Assembly (NCBI RefSeq): GCF_014836935.1
Contig: NZ_JACSPW010000001.1
Span: forward strand, 310,001-374,000
Source: Solibacillus merdavium
Lineage (GTDB): Bacteria; Bacillota; Bacilli; Bacillales_A; Planococcaceae
Length of the DNA stretch: 64,000 nt
Direction of reading: 5' to 3'
Shown here: one piece after another, positions 1 through 8,161 of the stretch
Layout of the letters: the number at the start of each line of letters is the position of its first letter
How positions within the stretch are numbered: position 1 is the first letter of the stretch
The notes under the pieces: model-generated
The model's database searches: none
What the model saw: only the letters and a program-made list of their open reading frames with translations
Told to the model about the DNA's origin: nothing
Position numbers and translations under genes: made by a program

Positions 1-1212
1 GATGCAAATCACCGTTACAATAACGCAGAAGAAATGGAAGAAGATTTAGATACTTGTTTATCTATTCAACGAGTGAATGAACCTAAATTTGTACCACCTG
101 TAGATAATGGTGCAACAAAGCTGATCCCAATCATAAAAGACCCTAAACCTGTAGTAGCACCCGTTCAACAACCATCTACAGGATTGACTGAAGAAACAGT
201 ACGCATGGAGTCAAAACCGACAATAGAACCGCAAGAGCAGAAGAAAAAAAAGAAGAAAAAATGGCCGTTAATTGTCGGCATATTAGCTGCTTTAGCGATA
301 ATTTTTACCGTCATTGCATTTATGATGACCCCGAATAAAGTCGTGATAGAAGATGTGACAAACGAAACATTAGAGGATGCCATCCGTATTTTACAGGAAC
401 AAGGCTTTGTTATTGGCGAACAAGAGGAACGTAATTCTGAAGATATTGAAGCCGGTAAAATCATTGAAACAAATCCGATTGCCGGTCGAGAAAGAGAAAA
501 AGGTTCGGAAATTGATTTAATTGTCAGCATTGGGAAAGCACCTACCTCTATGACGGATTTTGTAGGGATTCAACGGGATCAAGCTATACCTCTCTTAGAG
601 GAAGGTGGCTTTAAGGACTACAAATTTGAAGAGGTGTATTCTTCTGATCATGTACCAGGCGAAATTATTGAGCAAACACCAGAAGCTGGAGAAGAAGTAC
701 TCTTCAATGAAACGGATGTCGTATTGACGGTTAGTAAAGGAAAAGAAGTTGTAGAGGTTCGAAATTTACTTACTTTTAACGAAGCCAACCGCAAAGAATA
801 CGAACTTAGTTCAGGTTTTAAAGTGAATGTAACAGGTGAGGAACATTCGGATAAACCAGTCGGAGAAGTAATTAGTCAAACACCAAAGGCAGGCACAAAG
901 CTTGAAAAGGGTGGAACGATTAATGTAGTAGTGTCTAAAGGTCCACAGGCGAAAAAAGAAAAGTCATATAGAGATACTATCGAAATTCCGTACGAACCGA
1001 CCGAAGAAGGTATGGAACAAACGGTAACGATATATATTCAGGATAAAACACGTTCGTTGGTTGAGCCTGTAGAGACATTTACGATTACCCAAAACACGAT
1101 GTATCAAATTGAACTATTTATTGTGGAAGGTGATAAAGCAGCCTACCGAATTGATCGTGATAACAGTGTCATCGAAAATAAAACAATTACGTACGAAGAA
1201 TTAGTGGAATAG
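1..1212 (+). CDS. prkC: Serine/threonine protein kinase PrkC (Stk1), C-terminal part, 5' end outside window
   Basis: The frame is open from base 1, so the start lies upstream; 403 residues are visible. The first residues (DANHRYNNAEEMEEDL) match the end of a Hanks-type kinase domain. A lysine-rich stretch (KKKKKKK) is followed by one membrane segment at about residues 88-110, then three extracellular PASTA repeats (roughly 113-180, 181-248, 249-315) and a C-terminal beta-rich tail. The family binds peptidoglycan fragments outside the cell and phosphorylates targets such as translation factors, including in spore germination. rsgA follows after 12 bp, so the two are probably co-transcribed; the usual prpC phosphatase partner would lie upstream of the window. 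Confidence 0.95.
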   Translation, partial: DANHRYNNAEEMEEDLDTCLSIQRVNEPKFVPPVDNGATKLIPIIKDPKPVVAPVQQPSTGLTEETVRMESKPTIEPQEQKKKKKKKWPLIVGILAALAIIFTVIAFMMTPNKVVIEDVTNETLEDAIRILQEQGFVIGEQEERNSEDIEAGKIIETNPIAGREREKGSEIDLIVSIGKAPTSMTDFVGIQRDQAIPLLEEGGFKDYKFEEVYSSDHVPGEIIEQTPEAGEEVLFNETDVVLTVSKGKEVVEVRNLLTFNEANRKEYELSSGFKVNVTGEEHSDKPVGEVISQTPKAGTKLEKGGTINVVVSKGPQAKKEKSYRDTIEIPYEPTEEGMEQTVTIYIQDKTRSLVEPVETFTITQNTMYQIELFIVEGDKAAYRIDRDNSVIENKTITYEELVE

Positions 1213-1224
1213 AGGAGGAATTGG

Positions 1225-2106
1225 ATGGCGAAAGCCCAAATTCGAAAAGCATTAAGTGGTTATTATTATGTTGAAAAAGAAGGCGAATTAATTCAATGCC
1301 GTGGACGTGGGATTTTCCGTAATCGCGGAGAATCTCCACTTGTCGGTGACTTTGTAGAATATTCGTATGATGGAGAATCGGATGGTTCTATTGATAAAAT
1401 TCTGGAACGACAAAATGAGCTAGTTCGACCACCGATTGCGAATGTTGACCAGGCATTACTTGTATTTTCTGCAAAAGAGCCTGATTTTAATACGGTTCTG
1501 CTTGACCGATTTTTAGTCGTGCTCGAATCGTTCCAAGTACAACCGATTATTATTTTAACGAAAATAGATTTATTGAATGATGCAGAACGTGCGCATTTAC
1601 AAACATATATCGACGACTATAAAGAAATTGGTTATGAGATTATTGAAACATACATTGATGATCCAACATTACTGGAGAAAATCAAACCATTCTTGCAAGA
1701 AAAGACATCAGTGCTTGCGGGACAATCAGGTGTTGGAAAATCAACCTTATTAAATACATTACTTCCTGAATTGGATTTGAAGACAGGCATTATTTCAAAA
1801 AGCTTAGGGCGCGGGAAACATACAACACGCCATGTTGAACTAATTGAAGTTTGTGGCGGGTTGTTGGCGGATACACCAGGGTTTAGTTCATTTGATTTTG
1901 AAATGATAGAAAAAGAAGAGCTGACATCTTGTTTACCGGAGTTCGAGCGAATCAGCGAGAATTGTAAGTTCCGTGGGTGCCTACATATTAAGGAGCCGAA
2001 ATGTGCGGTAAAACAAGCGGTAGAAGCTGGTGAAATTCGCTCGTACCGTTACGAGCATTACGAACAAATTTTACAAGAAATTATCGATCGAAAGCCGAGG
2101 TATTAG
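1225..2106 (+). CDS. rsgA: Ribosome small subunit-dependent GTPase A
   Basis: This 293-residue protein is the usual length for RsgA/YloQ, a late-acting 30S assembly GTPase that is activated by the ribosome. It has an N-terminal OB-fold, then a circularly permuted GTPase domain: the TKID (G4) motif at about residue 112 precedes the P-loop GQSGVGKST at about 166-174 and DTPGF. A zinc-binding module with Cys/His ligands lies near residues 247-260 (CKFRGCLHIKEPKC). The RBS GAGGAGG sits just upstream of the ATG. It lies between prkC and rpe, and rpe starts 2 bp after its stop codon, so the genes form one operon. Confidence 0.97.
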   Translation: MAKAQIRKALSGYYYVEKEGELIQCRGRGIFRNRGESPLVGDFVEYSYDGESDGSIDKILERQNELVRPPIANVDQALLVFSAKEPDFNTVLLDRFLVVLESFQVQPIIILTKIDLLNDAERAHLQTYIDDYKEIGYEIIETYIDDPTLLEKIKPFLQEKTSVLAGQSGVGKSTLLNTLLPELDLKTGIISKSLGRGKHTTRHVELIEVCGGLLADTPGFSSFDFEMIEKEELTSCLPEFERISENCKFRGCLHIKEPKCAVKQAVEAGEIRSYRYEHYEQILQEIIDRKPRY

Positions 2107-2108
2107 AC

Positions 2109-2774
2109 ATGATTAAAATTGCACCATCGATTTTAGCAGCAGATTTCGCAAAGCTGGGGCAAGAAGTGAAGGAAGTAGAAGCGGCAGGAGCAGAATTGAT
2201 TCATATCGATGTAATGGACGGTCATTTTGTACCGAATATTTCATTCGGTGCGATTGCATTGGAAGCGATTCGCCCACTATCAACTTTACCGATGGACGTA
2301 CATTTAATGATTGAAAATCCAGACCAATATATTGAGCAATTTGCTAAAGCAGGCGCGGATTATATTACTGTTCATGTGGAAGCATGTAGACATCTGCACC
2401 GCACAATCCAATTGATCCGCTCTTACGGTGTAAAGCCGGGTGTCGTGTTAAATCCACATACGCCGATTGAAACGATTCAGCATATTTTGGAAGATGTAGA
2501 TATGGTATTATTTATGACTGTAAATCCCGGCTTTGGCGGACAAAAGTTCATCGAATCGGTAGTGCCAAAAGTAGCGGCATTATCCAAAATTATTAAAGAA
2601 CGCGGTTTAAATATCGAAATTGAAATTGATGGTGGCATTAACGCAGAAACTATTGTTCCGTGTGCTAAAGCAGGAGCAACGGTCTTTGTAGCAGGCTCAG
2701 CTATTTACAGTAAAGAAGATCGCGCACAGGCTTTACAGGAAATTAAACAGGCAGGACTAGCGGCAATCCAGTGA
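2109..2774 (+). CDS. rpe: Ribulose-phosphate 3-epimerase
   Basis: At 221 residues this is a standard-length TIM-barrel epimerase of the pentose phosphate pathway, interconverting ribulose-5-phosphate and xylulose-5-phosphate in the cytosol. The N-terminal IAPSILAADF, the metal-binding HIDVMDGHFVPN (about 32-43), the flexible loop MTVNPGFGGQKF and the second catalytic segment EIDGGIN are all present. Its ATG is 2 bp after the rsgA stop, and its TGA overlaps the GTG start of thiN (GTGA), indicating translational coupling. Confidence 0.97.
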   Translation: MIKIAPSILAADFAKLGQEVKEVEAAGAELIHIDVMDGHFVPNISFGAIALEAIRPLSTLPMDVHLMIENPDQYIEQFAKAGADYITVHVEACRHLHRTIQLIRSYGVKPGVVLNPHTPIETIQHILEDVDMVLFMTVNPGFGGQKFIESVVPKVAALSKIIKERGLNIEIEIDGGINAETIVPCAKAGATVFVAGSAIYSKEDRAQALQEIKQAGLAAIQ

Positions 2775-3400
2775 TTGTAGCAATCTGCTCAGGCGGCCCC
2801 ATAGATGAGGTCGCCTTTTCTTTAATGCCTGATAAATGGATAGGGGTAGACCGGGGTGCTTTATATTTAATTGACGAAGGCATTTACCCGAACCATATTG
2901 TAGGGGATTTTGATTCAGTCACAGCGGGGGAATTTGCGCGAATCTCCGAAGTTATTGATCATATTGAACAATTTCAGGCAGAAAAGGACGAAACAGATAC
3001 AGATTTGGCATTGCAAAAAGCAATAACCTTTGAGCCGACGGAAGTATTGTTGACGGGTGTTACAGGTGGTCGTTTAGATCATTATGAAGCGACATTACGA
3101 TCAGTATTTTTAATGCAGCAACAATATCCTCATATAGTATTTAAAATTATTAATTTACAAAATACTATTCAATTTTTACTCCCGGGCACACATATGCTGG
3201 AACAATCCGATTATTCATATGTTTCCTTTTTTGCATATGGCAAGACACTTCAAAATGTTACTTTGCGCGGTGTTAAATATGAAACAGTGAATGAATTGAT
3301 TGAGCAAGGCACATCTCGTTTTACAAGTAATGAAATAATAGGCGAAGGGTCTATTTCATTTACGGGTGGCATATGTTTAATGATAAAGAGTAAAGATTAA
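2771..3400 (+). CDS. thiN: Thiamine pyrophosphokinase
   Basis: This 209-residue cytosolic enzyme transfers pyrophosphate from ATP to thiamine, giving thiamine diphosphate. The typical acidic motifs GDFDS and KDETDTDLALQKA, and the following TGVTGGRLDH loop, are clear; the C-terminal half is the beta-rich thiamine-binding domain. The start is GTG at 2771, overlapping the rpe stop by four bases; I see no strong separate RBS, so coupling to rpe translation is likely. The gene is followed 12 bp later by spoVM. Confidence 0.95.
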   Translation: MIVAICSGGPIDEVAFSLMPDKWIGVDRGALYLIDEGIYPNHIVGDFDSVTAGEFARISEVIDHIEQFQAEKDETDTDLALQKAITFEPTEVLLTGVTGGRLDHYEATLRSVFLMQQQYPHIVFKIINLQNTIQFLLPGTHMLEQSDYSYVSFFAYGKTLQNVTLRGVKYETVNELIEQGTSRFTSNEIIGEGSISFTGGICLMIKSKD

Positions 3401-3412
3401 GGAGGAACAACA

Positions 3413-3505
3413 CTGAAAGTTTATACATTTCAAATGCCGAAATGGTTAAGTGGGGTAGCGAGAGGCTGTGTGAAGTTGTTTCGTAGAGAAAAGAAAGAAA
3501 AATAA
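3413..3505 (+). CDS. spoVM: Stage V sporulation protein SpoVM (30 aa, apparent CTG start)
   Basis: A 30-codon frame follows the very good RBS AAGGAGG (3399-3405). The peptide reads LKVYTFQMPKWLSGVARGC and then KLFRREKKEK. It lines up without gaps with B. subtilis SpoVM (MKFYTIKLPKFLGGIVRAM...), keeping Tyr4, Thr5, Pro9, Lys10, Leu12 and Arg17. SpoVM is the amphipathic helix that recognises the convex forespore membrane and anchors SpoIVA and the spore coat. The codon in the start position is CTG at 3413, and no ATG/GTG/TTG lies at the RBS, so either CTG is used (read as Met) or this base is a variant or error. Position after thiN and before rpmB is the conserved spoVM locus. The identity is firm; the start codon is the uncertain part. 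Confidence 0.85.
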   Translation: MKVYTFQMPKWLSGVARGCVKLFRREKKEK

Positions 3506-3513
3506 AGTTCCTG

Positions 3514-3552
3514 ACTACAGCTCATAAAGATTGGGGGCTGTAGTTTTTTTTT
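3514..3552 (+). terminator. Rho-independent terminator after spoVM
   Basis: A 10-bp stem (ACTACAGCTC with GGGCTGTAGT, one G-U pair) is followed by nine T. It ends the prkC-spoVM transcript just before the convergent rpmB gene. Confidence 0.85.
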
Positions 3553-3555
3553 GCA

Positions 3556-3592
3556 TAAAAATAGAGTACCAGCAAAAGAGCCGATACTCTAT
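3556..3592 (-). terminator. Terminator of rpmB
   Basis: A perfect 8-bp inverted repeat (ATAGAGTA/TACTCTAT) lies 7 bp past the rpmB stop. Read on the - strand it is followed by TTTTATG and further on a T-rich run. Confidence 0.65.
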
Positions 3593-3598
3593 ACGCGA

Positions 3599-3787
3599 TT
3601 AAACGCGTTCGATTTTACCTGATTTTAAAGCACGAGCAGAAACCCATACACGTTTAGGCTTACCGTCAACTAAGATACGAACTTTTTGAAGGTTAGCACC
3701 CCAAGTACGTTTGTTAGCGTTCATAGCGTGTGAACGGTTGTTGCCTGTACGAGCTTTACGGCCAGTAATTACGCATTGTTTTGGCAT
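3599..3787 (-). CDS. rpmB: 50S ribosomal protein L28
   Basis: This 62-residue basic protein starts [23 protein letters not shown] and contains the [15 protein letters not shown] ending typical of bacterial L28, a late-binding large-subunit protein. No zinc-ribbon CxxC pair is visible, so this is a Cys-poor form. It has an AAGGAGGAAT RBS. It is the only gene on the - strand in the window, convergent with spoVM, as in other Bacillales. A possible - strand promoter (weak TTGCAC/TAAATT, 17-bp spacing) lies around 3855-3883 but is not strong. Confidence 0.97.
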   Translation of the reverse strand: MPKQCVITGRKARTGNNRSHAMNANKRTWGANLQKVRILVDGKPKRVWVSARALKSGKIERV

Positions 3788-3813
3788 TGTAAAATTCCTC
3801 CTTACAGCTGAAT

Positions 3814-3831
3814 CTGAAATCTTTATTTCAG
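3814..3831 (-). promoter_or_regulatory. Perfect hairpin in the rpmB leader
   Basis: CTGAAAT-AAAG-ATTTCAG is a perfect 7-bp stem with a 4-base loop, starting 27 bp upstream of the rpmB start and just 5' of its RBS. It could be a 5'-end stabiliser or a ribosomal-protein regulatory element; no known leader class was recognised. Confidence 0.35.
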
Positions 3832-4005
3832 TTCGTTATTTCACATACCATAATAATTTAACATACCAAAGCAATGAGTGCAAGACATTTTACATAACCT
3901 TTCAAGAAAAAAACCTTTACACCATATTTAAAATTATAGATTAAAAATTCTTGATAAAAGGTAATAGAATATATGAAAAAATATATTTTATTGGGGGAAA
4001 TTTAC

Positions 4006-4881
4006 ATGAAAAAATGTATGGTCATTATAAATCCGTCTTCAGGAAAAGAGAAAGCGTTAGAATACGAAAAAAAAATTATTGCCCAGTTACATAATTATGA
4101 AGTGGTGATGAAAGAAACAACGGGTGAAGGGGACGCGACCAAACATGCTAAAAAGGCATGTGATGAGCACTATGATACTGTGATTTTAGTAGGTGGAGAT
4201 GGAACATTAAATGAGGGGATTAACGGTATTGCTGAACAGCCGCATAGACCGGTTGTCGGAATTGTCCCATTAGGAACAGTTAATGACTTTGCACGTGCGC
4301 TAAATATTTCCCTCAATCCGGATGAAGCTATAGCTTTACTTGGAGGACGTACAAGAAAGGCGGATATCGGTAAGGTAAATAATAAATATTTTACAAACAT
4401 TATTGCCATCGGTTCATTGGCGGAAGCAGTTGGAGAAGTATCGGTAGAGCAAAAAACATCACTTGGTGCACTCGCCTATTTATTGGAGGGCGTAAAAGCA
4501 GCGATCGAAAATGACTCTTGCAATATAGAAATAACAGCAAACGGACAAACTTATAAAGAAGATATAATGCTTTTTATATGTGTGTTAACCAACTCTGTCG
4601 GCAGCTTCCGACAAATCAATGAAGACGCTGACACGTCGGATGGTCTACTGCACGGTTTTATCGTGAAAAGCACTAATACATTACAGGTAGTCGGTACAGC
4701 AAAAAATCTCATAACTGGAAATCATGAGAAGGACGATAATATTACTAAATTTGATGCACAAGAAATTCAAATTAATGCAGATGAAGCACTTCCTTTAAAT
4801 GTTGATGGTGACTTAATTAGTCAATTGCCGGCGAAAATTACAGTTTTGCATAATCATATCGAATTTTATTGTAATAATTAG
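4006..4881 (+). CDS. Diacylglycerol kinase-like lipid kinase (DagK/YegS family)
   Basis: This protein of about 291 residues carries the DAGK catalytic-domain signatures: the N-terminal VIINPSSGKEKA nucleotide-binding start (residues 6-17), VGGDGTLNEGINGI at about 62-75, and GTVNDFARAL. The family phosphorylates diacylglycerol or related lipids with ATP at the membrane. The ATG at 4006 was chosen over an upstream in-frame ATG (3973) because it has the G-rich TTGGGGGAAA element at suitable spacing and aligns with the family N-terminus. It stands alone: about 220 bp separate it from each neighbour. It is not part of the B. subtilis layout at this locus, where rpmB is followed by yloU, so it looks like an accessory insertion. 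The exact lipid substrate is unknown. Confidence 0.85.
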   Translation: MKKCMVIINPSSGKEKALEYEKKIIAQLHNYEVVMKETTGEGDATKHAKKACDEHYDTVILVGGDGTLNEGINGIAEQPHRPVVGIVPLGTVNDFARALNISLNPDEAIALLGGRTRKADIGKVNNKYFTNIIAIGSLAEAVGEVSVEQKTSLGALAYLLEGVKAAIENDSCNIEITANGQTYKEDIMLFICVLTNSVGSFRQINEDADTSDGLLHGFIVKSTNTLQVVGTAKNLITGNHEKDDNITKFDAQEIQINADEALPLNVDGDLISQLPAKITVLHNHIEFYCNN

Positions 4882-5106
4882 CAATTATTAATTATGCTCC
4901 CGTATAACAATTGGATTTTGTCGAATACTAGATTATCAAGTTTGAACAACTCCATAAAGGAATGGAATGGAAATTTTTTAAATAAAAAAATTGAAGTTTG
5001 GTAAAAAGATGACTTCAAGCTAGACGTGGATGAACGTTTTCTTTTATAATCAACTTTTGTGTAGTACAATATAGATTAGTTAAATAGAGCCAAGGGGGCA
5101 TTCACT

Positions 5107-5469
5107 ATGTCAGTAGAATTAAATAACGAATTCGGTCATATTGATATTTCCAATGATGTTATTGCTCAAATTGCTGGTGGAGCAGCGATTGAATGTTATG
5201 GCATTGTAGGCATGGCATCAAAACATCAAATTCGTGATGGATTAACAGATATTTTACGAAAAGAGAATTTTGCTAAAGGTGTGCTCATCCGCCAAGAAGG
5301 TGATGACTTACATATTGATATGTACATTATTGTAAGCTACGGTACAAAAATTTCTGAAATCGCTTATCAAGTACAATCAAAAGTAAAATATACAGTAAAT
5401 AAAACATTAGGTATGAGCGTTAAATCAGTCAATATTTTTGTACAGGGCGTTCGTGTTGCGAATGTGTAA
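5107..5469 (+). CDS. yloU: Asp23/Gls24 family envelope-stress protein YloU
   Basis: This 120-residue protein has the Asp23/DUF322 fold: GHIDISNDVIAQIAGGAAIECYG at the N-terminus, and the end KSVNIFVQGVRV. In Staphylococcus aureus the family member Asp23 is a membrane-associated alkaline-shock protein; the B. subtilis homologue YloU is of unclear function and is always linked to the fatty-acid kinase gene yloV. The RBS AAGGGGG is well spaced. The stop is 9 bp before fakA, so the two form a pair. Confidence 0.93.
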   Translation: MSVELNNEFGHIDISNDVIAQIAGGAAIECYGIVGMASKHQIRDGLTDILRKENFAKGVLIRQEGDDLHIDMYIIVSYGTKISEIAYQVQSKVKYTVNKTLGMSVKSVNIFVQGVRVANV

Positions 5470-5478
5470 GAGGAGGAA

Positions 5479-7134
5479 ATGAATCGAATGAAGTCTCTAG
5501 ACGGAATTAAATTTGCTGAAATGGTCCAAATGGGTGCACATCACCTATACCAAAATGCAGCATATGTTGATTCACTAAATGTATTCCCTGTGCCGGATGG
5601 TGATACAGGGACAAATATGAATTTATCAATGACATCTGGTGCAGATGAAACAGAAGCAAATGTAAGTGCACATATCGGTAAAACTGCACAAGCGCTATCA
5701 AAGGGCTTACTTATGGGAGCACGTGGTAACTCAGGTGTAATTTTATCTCAATTATTCCGAGGCTTCGGTAAAGCAATCGAGAAAGATGCTGAAATTGATG
5801 CTAAGGGCTTAGCGAATGCATTCCAAGCAGGAGTGGATACTGCCTATAAAGCCGTTATGAAACCAGTGGAAGGTACTATTTTAACGGTAGCACGTGAAGC
5901 TGCGGCAAAAGGTGTCGAAGTAGCAGAAACTGAAGATAATATGATTACGGTAATGGAAGCATTTATCGAAGAAGCAAAACAATCATTAAATCGTACACCA
6001 GATCTTTTACCAGTATTAAAAGAGGTTGGTGTTGTAGATAGTGGTGGCCAAGGCTTACTATTTGTTTACGAAGGATTCCTTGCTTCAATGAAAGGTGAAC
6101 CTTTACCAGCGAAAAATGAATCTTCACTAGATGATTTAATCAATGCTGAACACCATCGTGTACAGGATTTCATGGACACATCTGATATTGAATTCGGATA
6201 TTGTACAGAGATCATGGTGCGATTTGAAGAAGATAAAACGCCATTTGACGAAGAGCAGTTCCGTCAAGAATTAAATCCAATGGGTGATTCATTATTAGTG
6301 ATTTCAGATGATGAAATTGCGAAAGTACATATTCACTCGGAAACTCCAGGAGCTGTACTTGCAGCTGGTCAAAAATATGGCAGTCTAATTAAAATTAAAG
6401 TAGATAATATGCGTGAACAGCATTCTGCTATCGTAAATGATGCACCAAAAGCACCTGCTAAACAGCAAAAAGCAAAAGTTCCATATGCAATTGTAACGAT
6501 TGCAATGGGAGAAGGTGTTTCAAATTTATTACGTTCAATCGGTGCTTCCTATGTAATTGAAGGTGGTCAAACTATGAACCCTTCTACAGAGGATATCGTA
6601 AAAGCAGTACAGGAAATTGGTGCAGAACGTGTATTAATTTTACCGAATAACAAAAACATTATTATGGCAGCAGAACAGGCAGTGGAACTTTTAGAAATTG
6701 AAGCTGCTGTTGTGCCAACAAAAACAATACCTCAAGGGATGGCTGCTATTTTAGCATTCAATCCTGCCGAGTCGGTTGAAGACAACAAAAATAATATGAC
6801 ATCAGGCTTTGCACATGTGAAGACAGGTCAAGTAACATTTGCAGTACGCGATACATCGATTGATGGTGTTGAAATCCGCAAAGATGATTACATGGCATTA
6901 GCTGAAGGCAAAATTATTTTATCGACTCCTGAATTGATGAATGCAGCGAAAAAAGTGCTTGAAGGATTAATGGATGAAGATTCAGAAATCGTTACAATCA
7001 TTTTTGGTGAAGATGCTACAGCAGAGCAGGCAGATGAATTACAAAACTTTATTGAAGAAAATTATCCAGATGCAGAAGTGGAAATTGTTGAAGGTAAGCA
7101 ATCCCTTTACCCATTCATTCTCTCTGTAGAATAA
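5479..7134 (+). CDS. fakA: Fatty acid kinase catalytic subunit FakA (DAK2 domain, YloV)
   Basis: The 551-residue protein has an N-terminal Dak2/DhaL ATP-binding domain (about 9-205) with the Mg-binding motif VPDGDTGTNMNLS, the glycine-rich ARGNSGVILSQ loop and VVDSGGQG, followed by a middle domain and a DegV-like C-terminal region ending LYPFILSVE. With a FakB protein (not in this window) it phosphorylates exogenous fatty acids for phospholipid synthesis. Two starts are possible, ATG 5479 and ATG 5488; the RBS GAGGAGG is very close to the first and a little far from the second. It follows yloU and ends at a strong terminator. Confidence 0.93.
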   Translation: MNRMKSLDGIKFAEMVQMGAHHLYQNAAYVDSLNVFPVPDGDTGTNMNLSMTSGADETEANVSAHIGKTAQALSKGLLMGARGNSGVILSQLFRGFGKAIEKDAEIDAKGLANAFQAGVDTAYKAVMKPVEGTILTVAREAAAKGVEVAETEDNMITVMEAFIEEAKQSLNRTPDLLPVLKEVGVVDSGGQGLLFVYEGFLASMKGEPLPAKNESSLDDLINAEHHRVQDFMDTSDIEFGYCTEIMVRFEEDKTPFDEEQFRQELNPMGDSLLVISDDEIAKVHIHSETPGAVLAAGQKYGSLIKIKVDNMREQHSAIVNDAPKAPAKQQKAKVPYAIVTIAMGEGVSNLLRSIGASYVIEGGQTMNPSTEDIVKAVQEIGAERVLILPNNKNIIMAAEQAVELLEIEAAVVPTKTIPQGMAAILAFNPAESVEDNKNNMTSGFAHVKTGQVTFAVRDTSIDGVEIRKDDYMALAEGKIILSTPELMNAAKKVLEGLMDEDSEIVTIIFGEDATAEQADELQNFIEENYPDAEVEIVEGKQSLYPFILSVE

Positions 7135-7160
7135 ATAGTAAAAGCAGCTGGGATAATCCG

Positions 7161-7202
7161 AAAAACATCAATTTTTCTCACAGAGAAATAATTGATGTTT
7201 TT
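7161..7202 (+). terminator. Strong terminator after fakA
   Basis: A perfect 13-bp stem (AAAAACATCAATT/AATTGATGTTTTT) contains an inner TTTCTC/GAGAAA stem with a tiny loop. The A-rich and T-rich flanks mean it could work in both directions. Confidence 0.85.
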
Positions 7203-7486
7203 CTGTTTGCAATAATGTGGGATTTAATTTACGAGGTAACCTATAATAAGTGGAGATATTCCGCTTTTATTATAGATAAAGTACTTATATGGGCTAAAAT
7301 AATGAAAGATATTCCGCTTATCCACGGAATAGGATTTCTTCGTTTATTTTTCAATCAGGAAGAAATGGCCGTTTATCCTTATAATGGTTATTATTCTGTT
7401 TTAACAACAAGAAGTTTGTTAATTGCAGAGAAAATGAGTACACTAGAGGTATATGAAAGTATGAAAGAAAATGGGGGATTATCATT
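7203..7486. other. Gene-free leader region upstream of sdaAB, with palindromic repeats
   Basis: About 280 bp lie between the fakA terminator and sdaAB. They hold two copies of a motif containing AGATATTCCGCTT (7254 and about 7309), the first within a long palindrome. A 91-codon frame crosses the region (7215-7490) and overlaps the sdaAB start as ATGA. It has no RBS and is partly made of the repeats, so I do not call it. The sdaAB promoter is not obvious. Confidence 0.5.
7241..7274. repeat. Palindromic repeat CTATAATAAGTGGA...TCCGCTTTTATTATAG
   Basis: The left arm CTATAATAAGTGGA pairs with the right arm TCCGCTTTTATTATAG (two-base bulge, one G-U) around a short loop. Its plan (AATAAG..GGA..TTCCGC..TTATT) resembles the 27-bp elements between acpP and rnc. 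It contains TATAAT but has no suitable -35. Confidence 0.5.
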
Positions 7487-8149
7487 ATGAAATTTACATC
7501 TGTTTTTGATATTATCGGTCCAGTCATGATTGGACCATCCTCTTCACATACAGCTGGTGCAGCACGCATTGGTCGTGTCGCGCGTGATTTGTTCGGACGT
7601 CAACCTAAATGGGTAAAAATATATTTATATGGTTCATTTGCTGAAACTTATCGGGGACATGGCACTGATGTGGCTATTGTCGGAGGATTACTGGACTATG
7701 ATACAGATGACGAACGTATTAAAACAGCTTTTGCCGAAGCGGAAAAAGCCGGTTTACAATTTGAATTTATTCCAGAAACAGCAAATAAAGAACATCCAAA
7801 TACAGCACGTCTTTTAATGGGCGATGACGAATCGGAAATGAGTGTTGAGGGTATTTCAATCGGTGGCGGTAAAATTGAAATTAGTGAAGTAAATGGCTTC
7901 AAGCTGCGACTTACTGGAGGAATGCCGGCTATTTTAGTCGTACATGATGACCGTGCTGGATGTATCGCAAACGTAGCCAATTGCTTAGCCATGCATGACG
8001 TAAATATTGGGCATATGGAAGTATCACGCATCGAACGTGGCTTAACTGCTTTAATGGTTATTGAAGTGGACCAGAATATAGATCACCGTCTATTAGAACA
8101 AATTTCTTACATCCCGCATATTACGAAAGTTTCAAAAATTAATAATTAA
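7487..8149 (+). CDS. sdaAB: L-serine ammonia-lyase, iron-sulfur-dependent, beta subunit
   Basis: The 220-residue protein starts with the family motif DIIGPVMIGPSSSHTAGAARIG (residues about 6-27) and ends with an ACT domain (about 148-220, LVVHDDRAGCIANVANCLAMHDVNIG). Together with SdaAA it deaminates L-serine to pyruvate and ammonia in the cytosol. The ATG has the RBS GGGGGATT. sdaAA follows 12 bp after the stop, so the two subunits are made from one transcript. Confidence 0.96.
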   Translation: MKFTSVFDIIGPVMIGPSSSHTAGAARIGRVARDLFGRQPKWVKIYLYGSFAETYRGHGTDVAIVGGLLDYDTDDERIKTAFAEAEKAGLQFEFIPETANKEHPNTARLLMGDDESEMSVEGISIGGGKIEISEVNGFKLRLTGGMPAILVVHDDRAGCIANVANCLAMHDVNIGHMEVSRIERGLTALMVIEVDQNIDHRLLEQISYIPHITKVSKINN

Positions 8150-8161
8150 GGGGTGACAAAT

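Noticed and set aside
3711-3944. Frame on the + strand opposite rpmB
   Set aside because: It is the antisense shadow of L28 and its leader.
4878-5069. - strand frame between the lipid kinase gene and yloU
   Set aside because: Low-complexity Ser/Lys/Phe translation of AT-rich DNA, with no RBS.
7215-7490. 91-codon frame ending in ATGA overlap with sdaAB
   Set aside because: No RBS, it crosses palindromic repeats, and it resembles no known family; the overlap alone is weak support.
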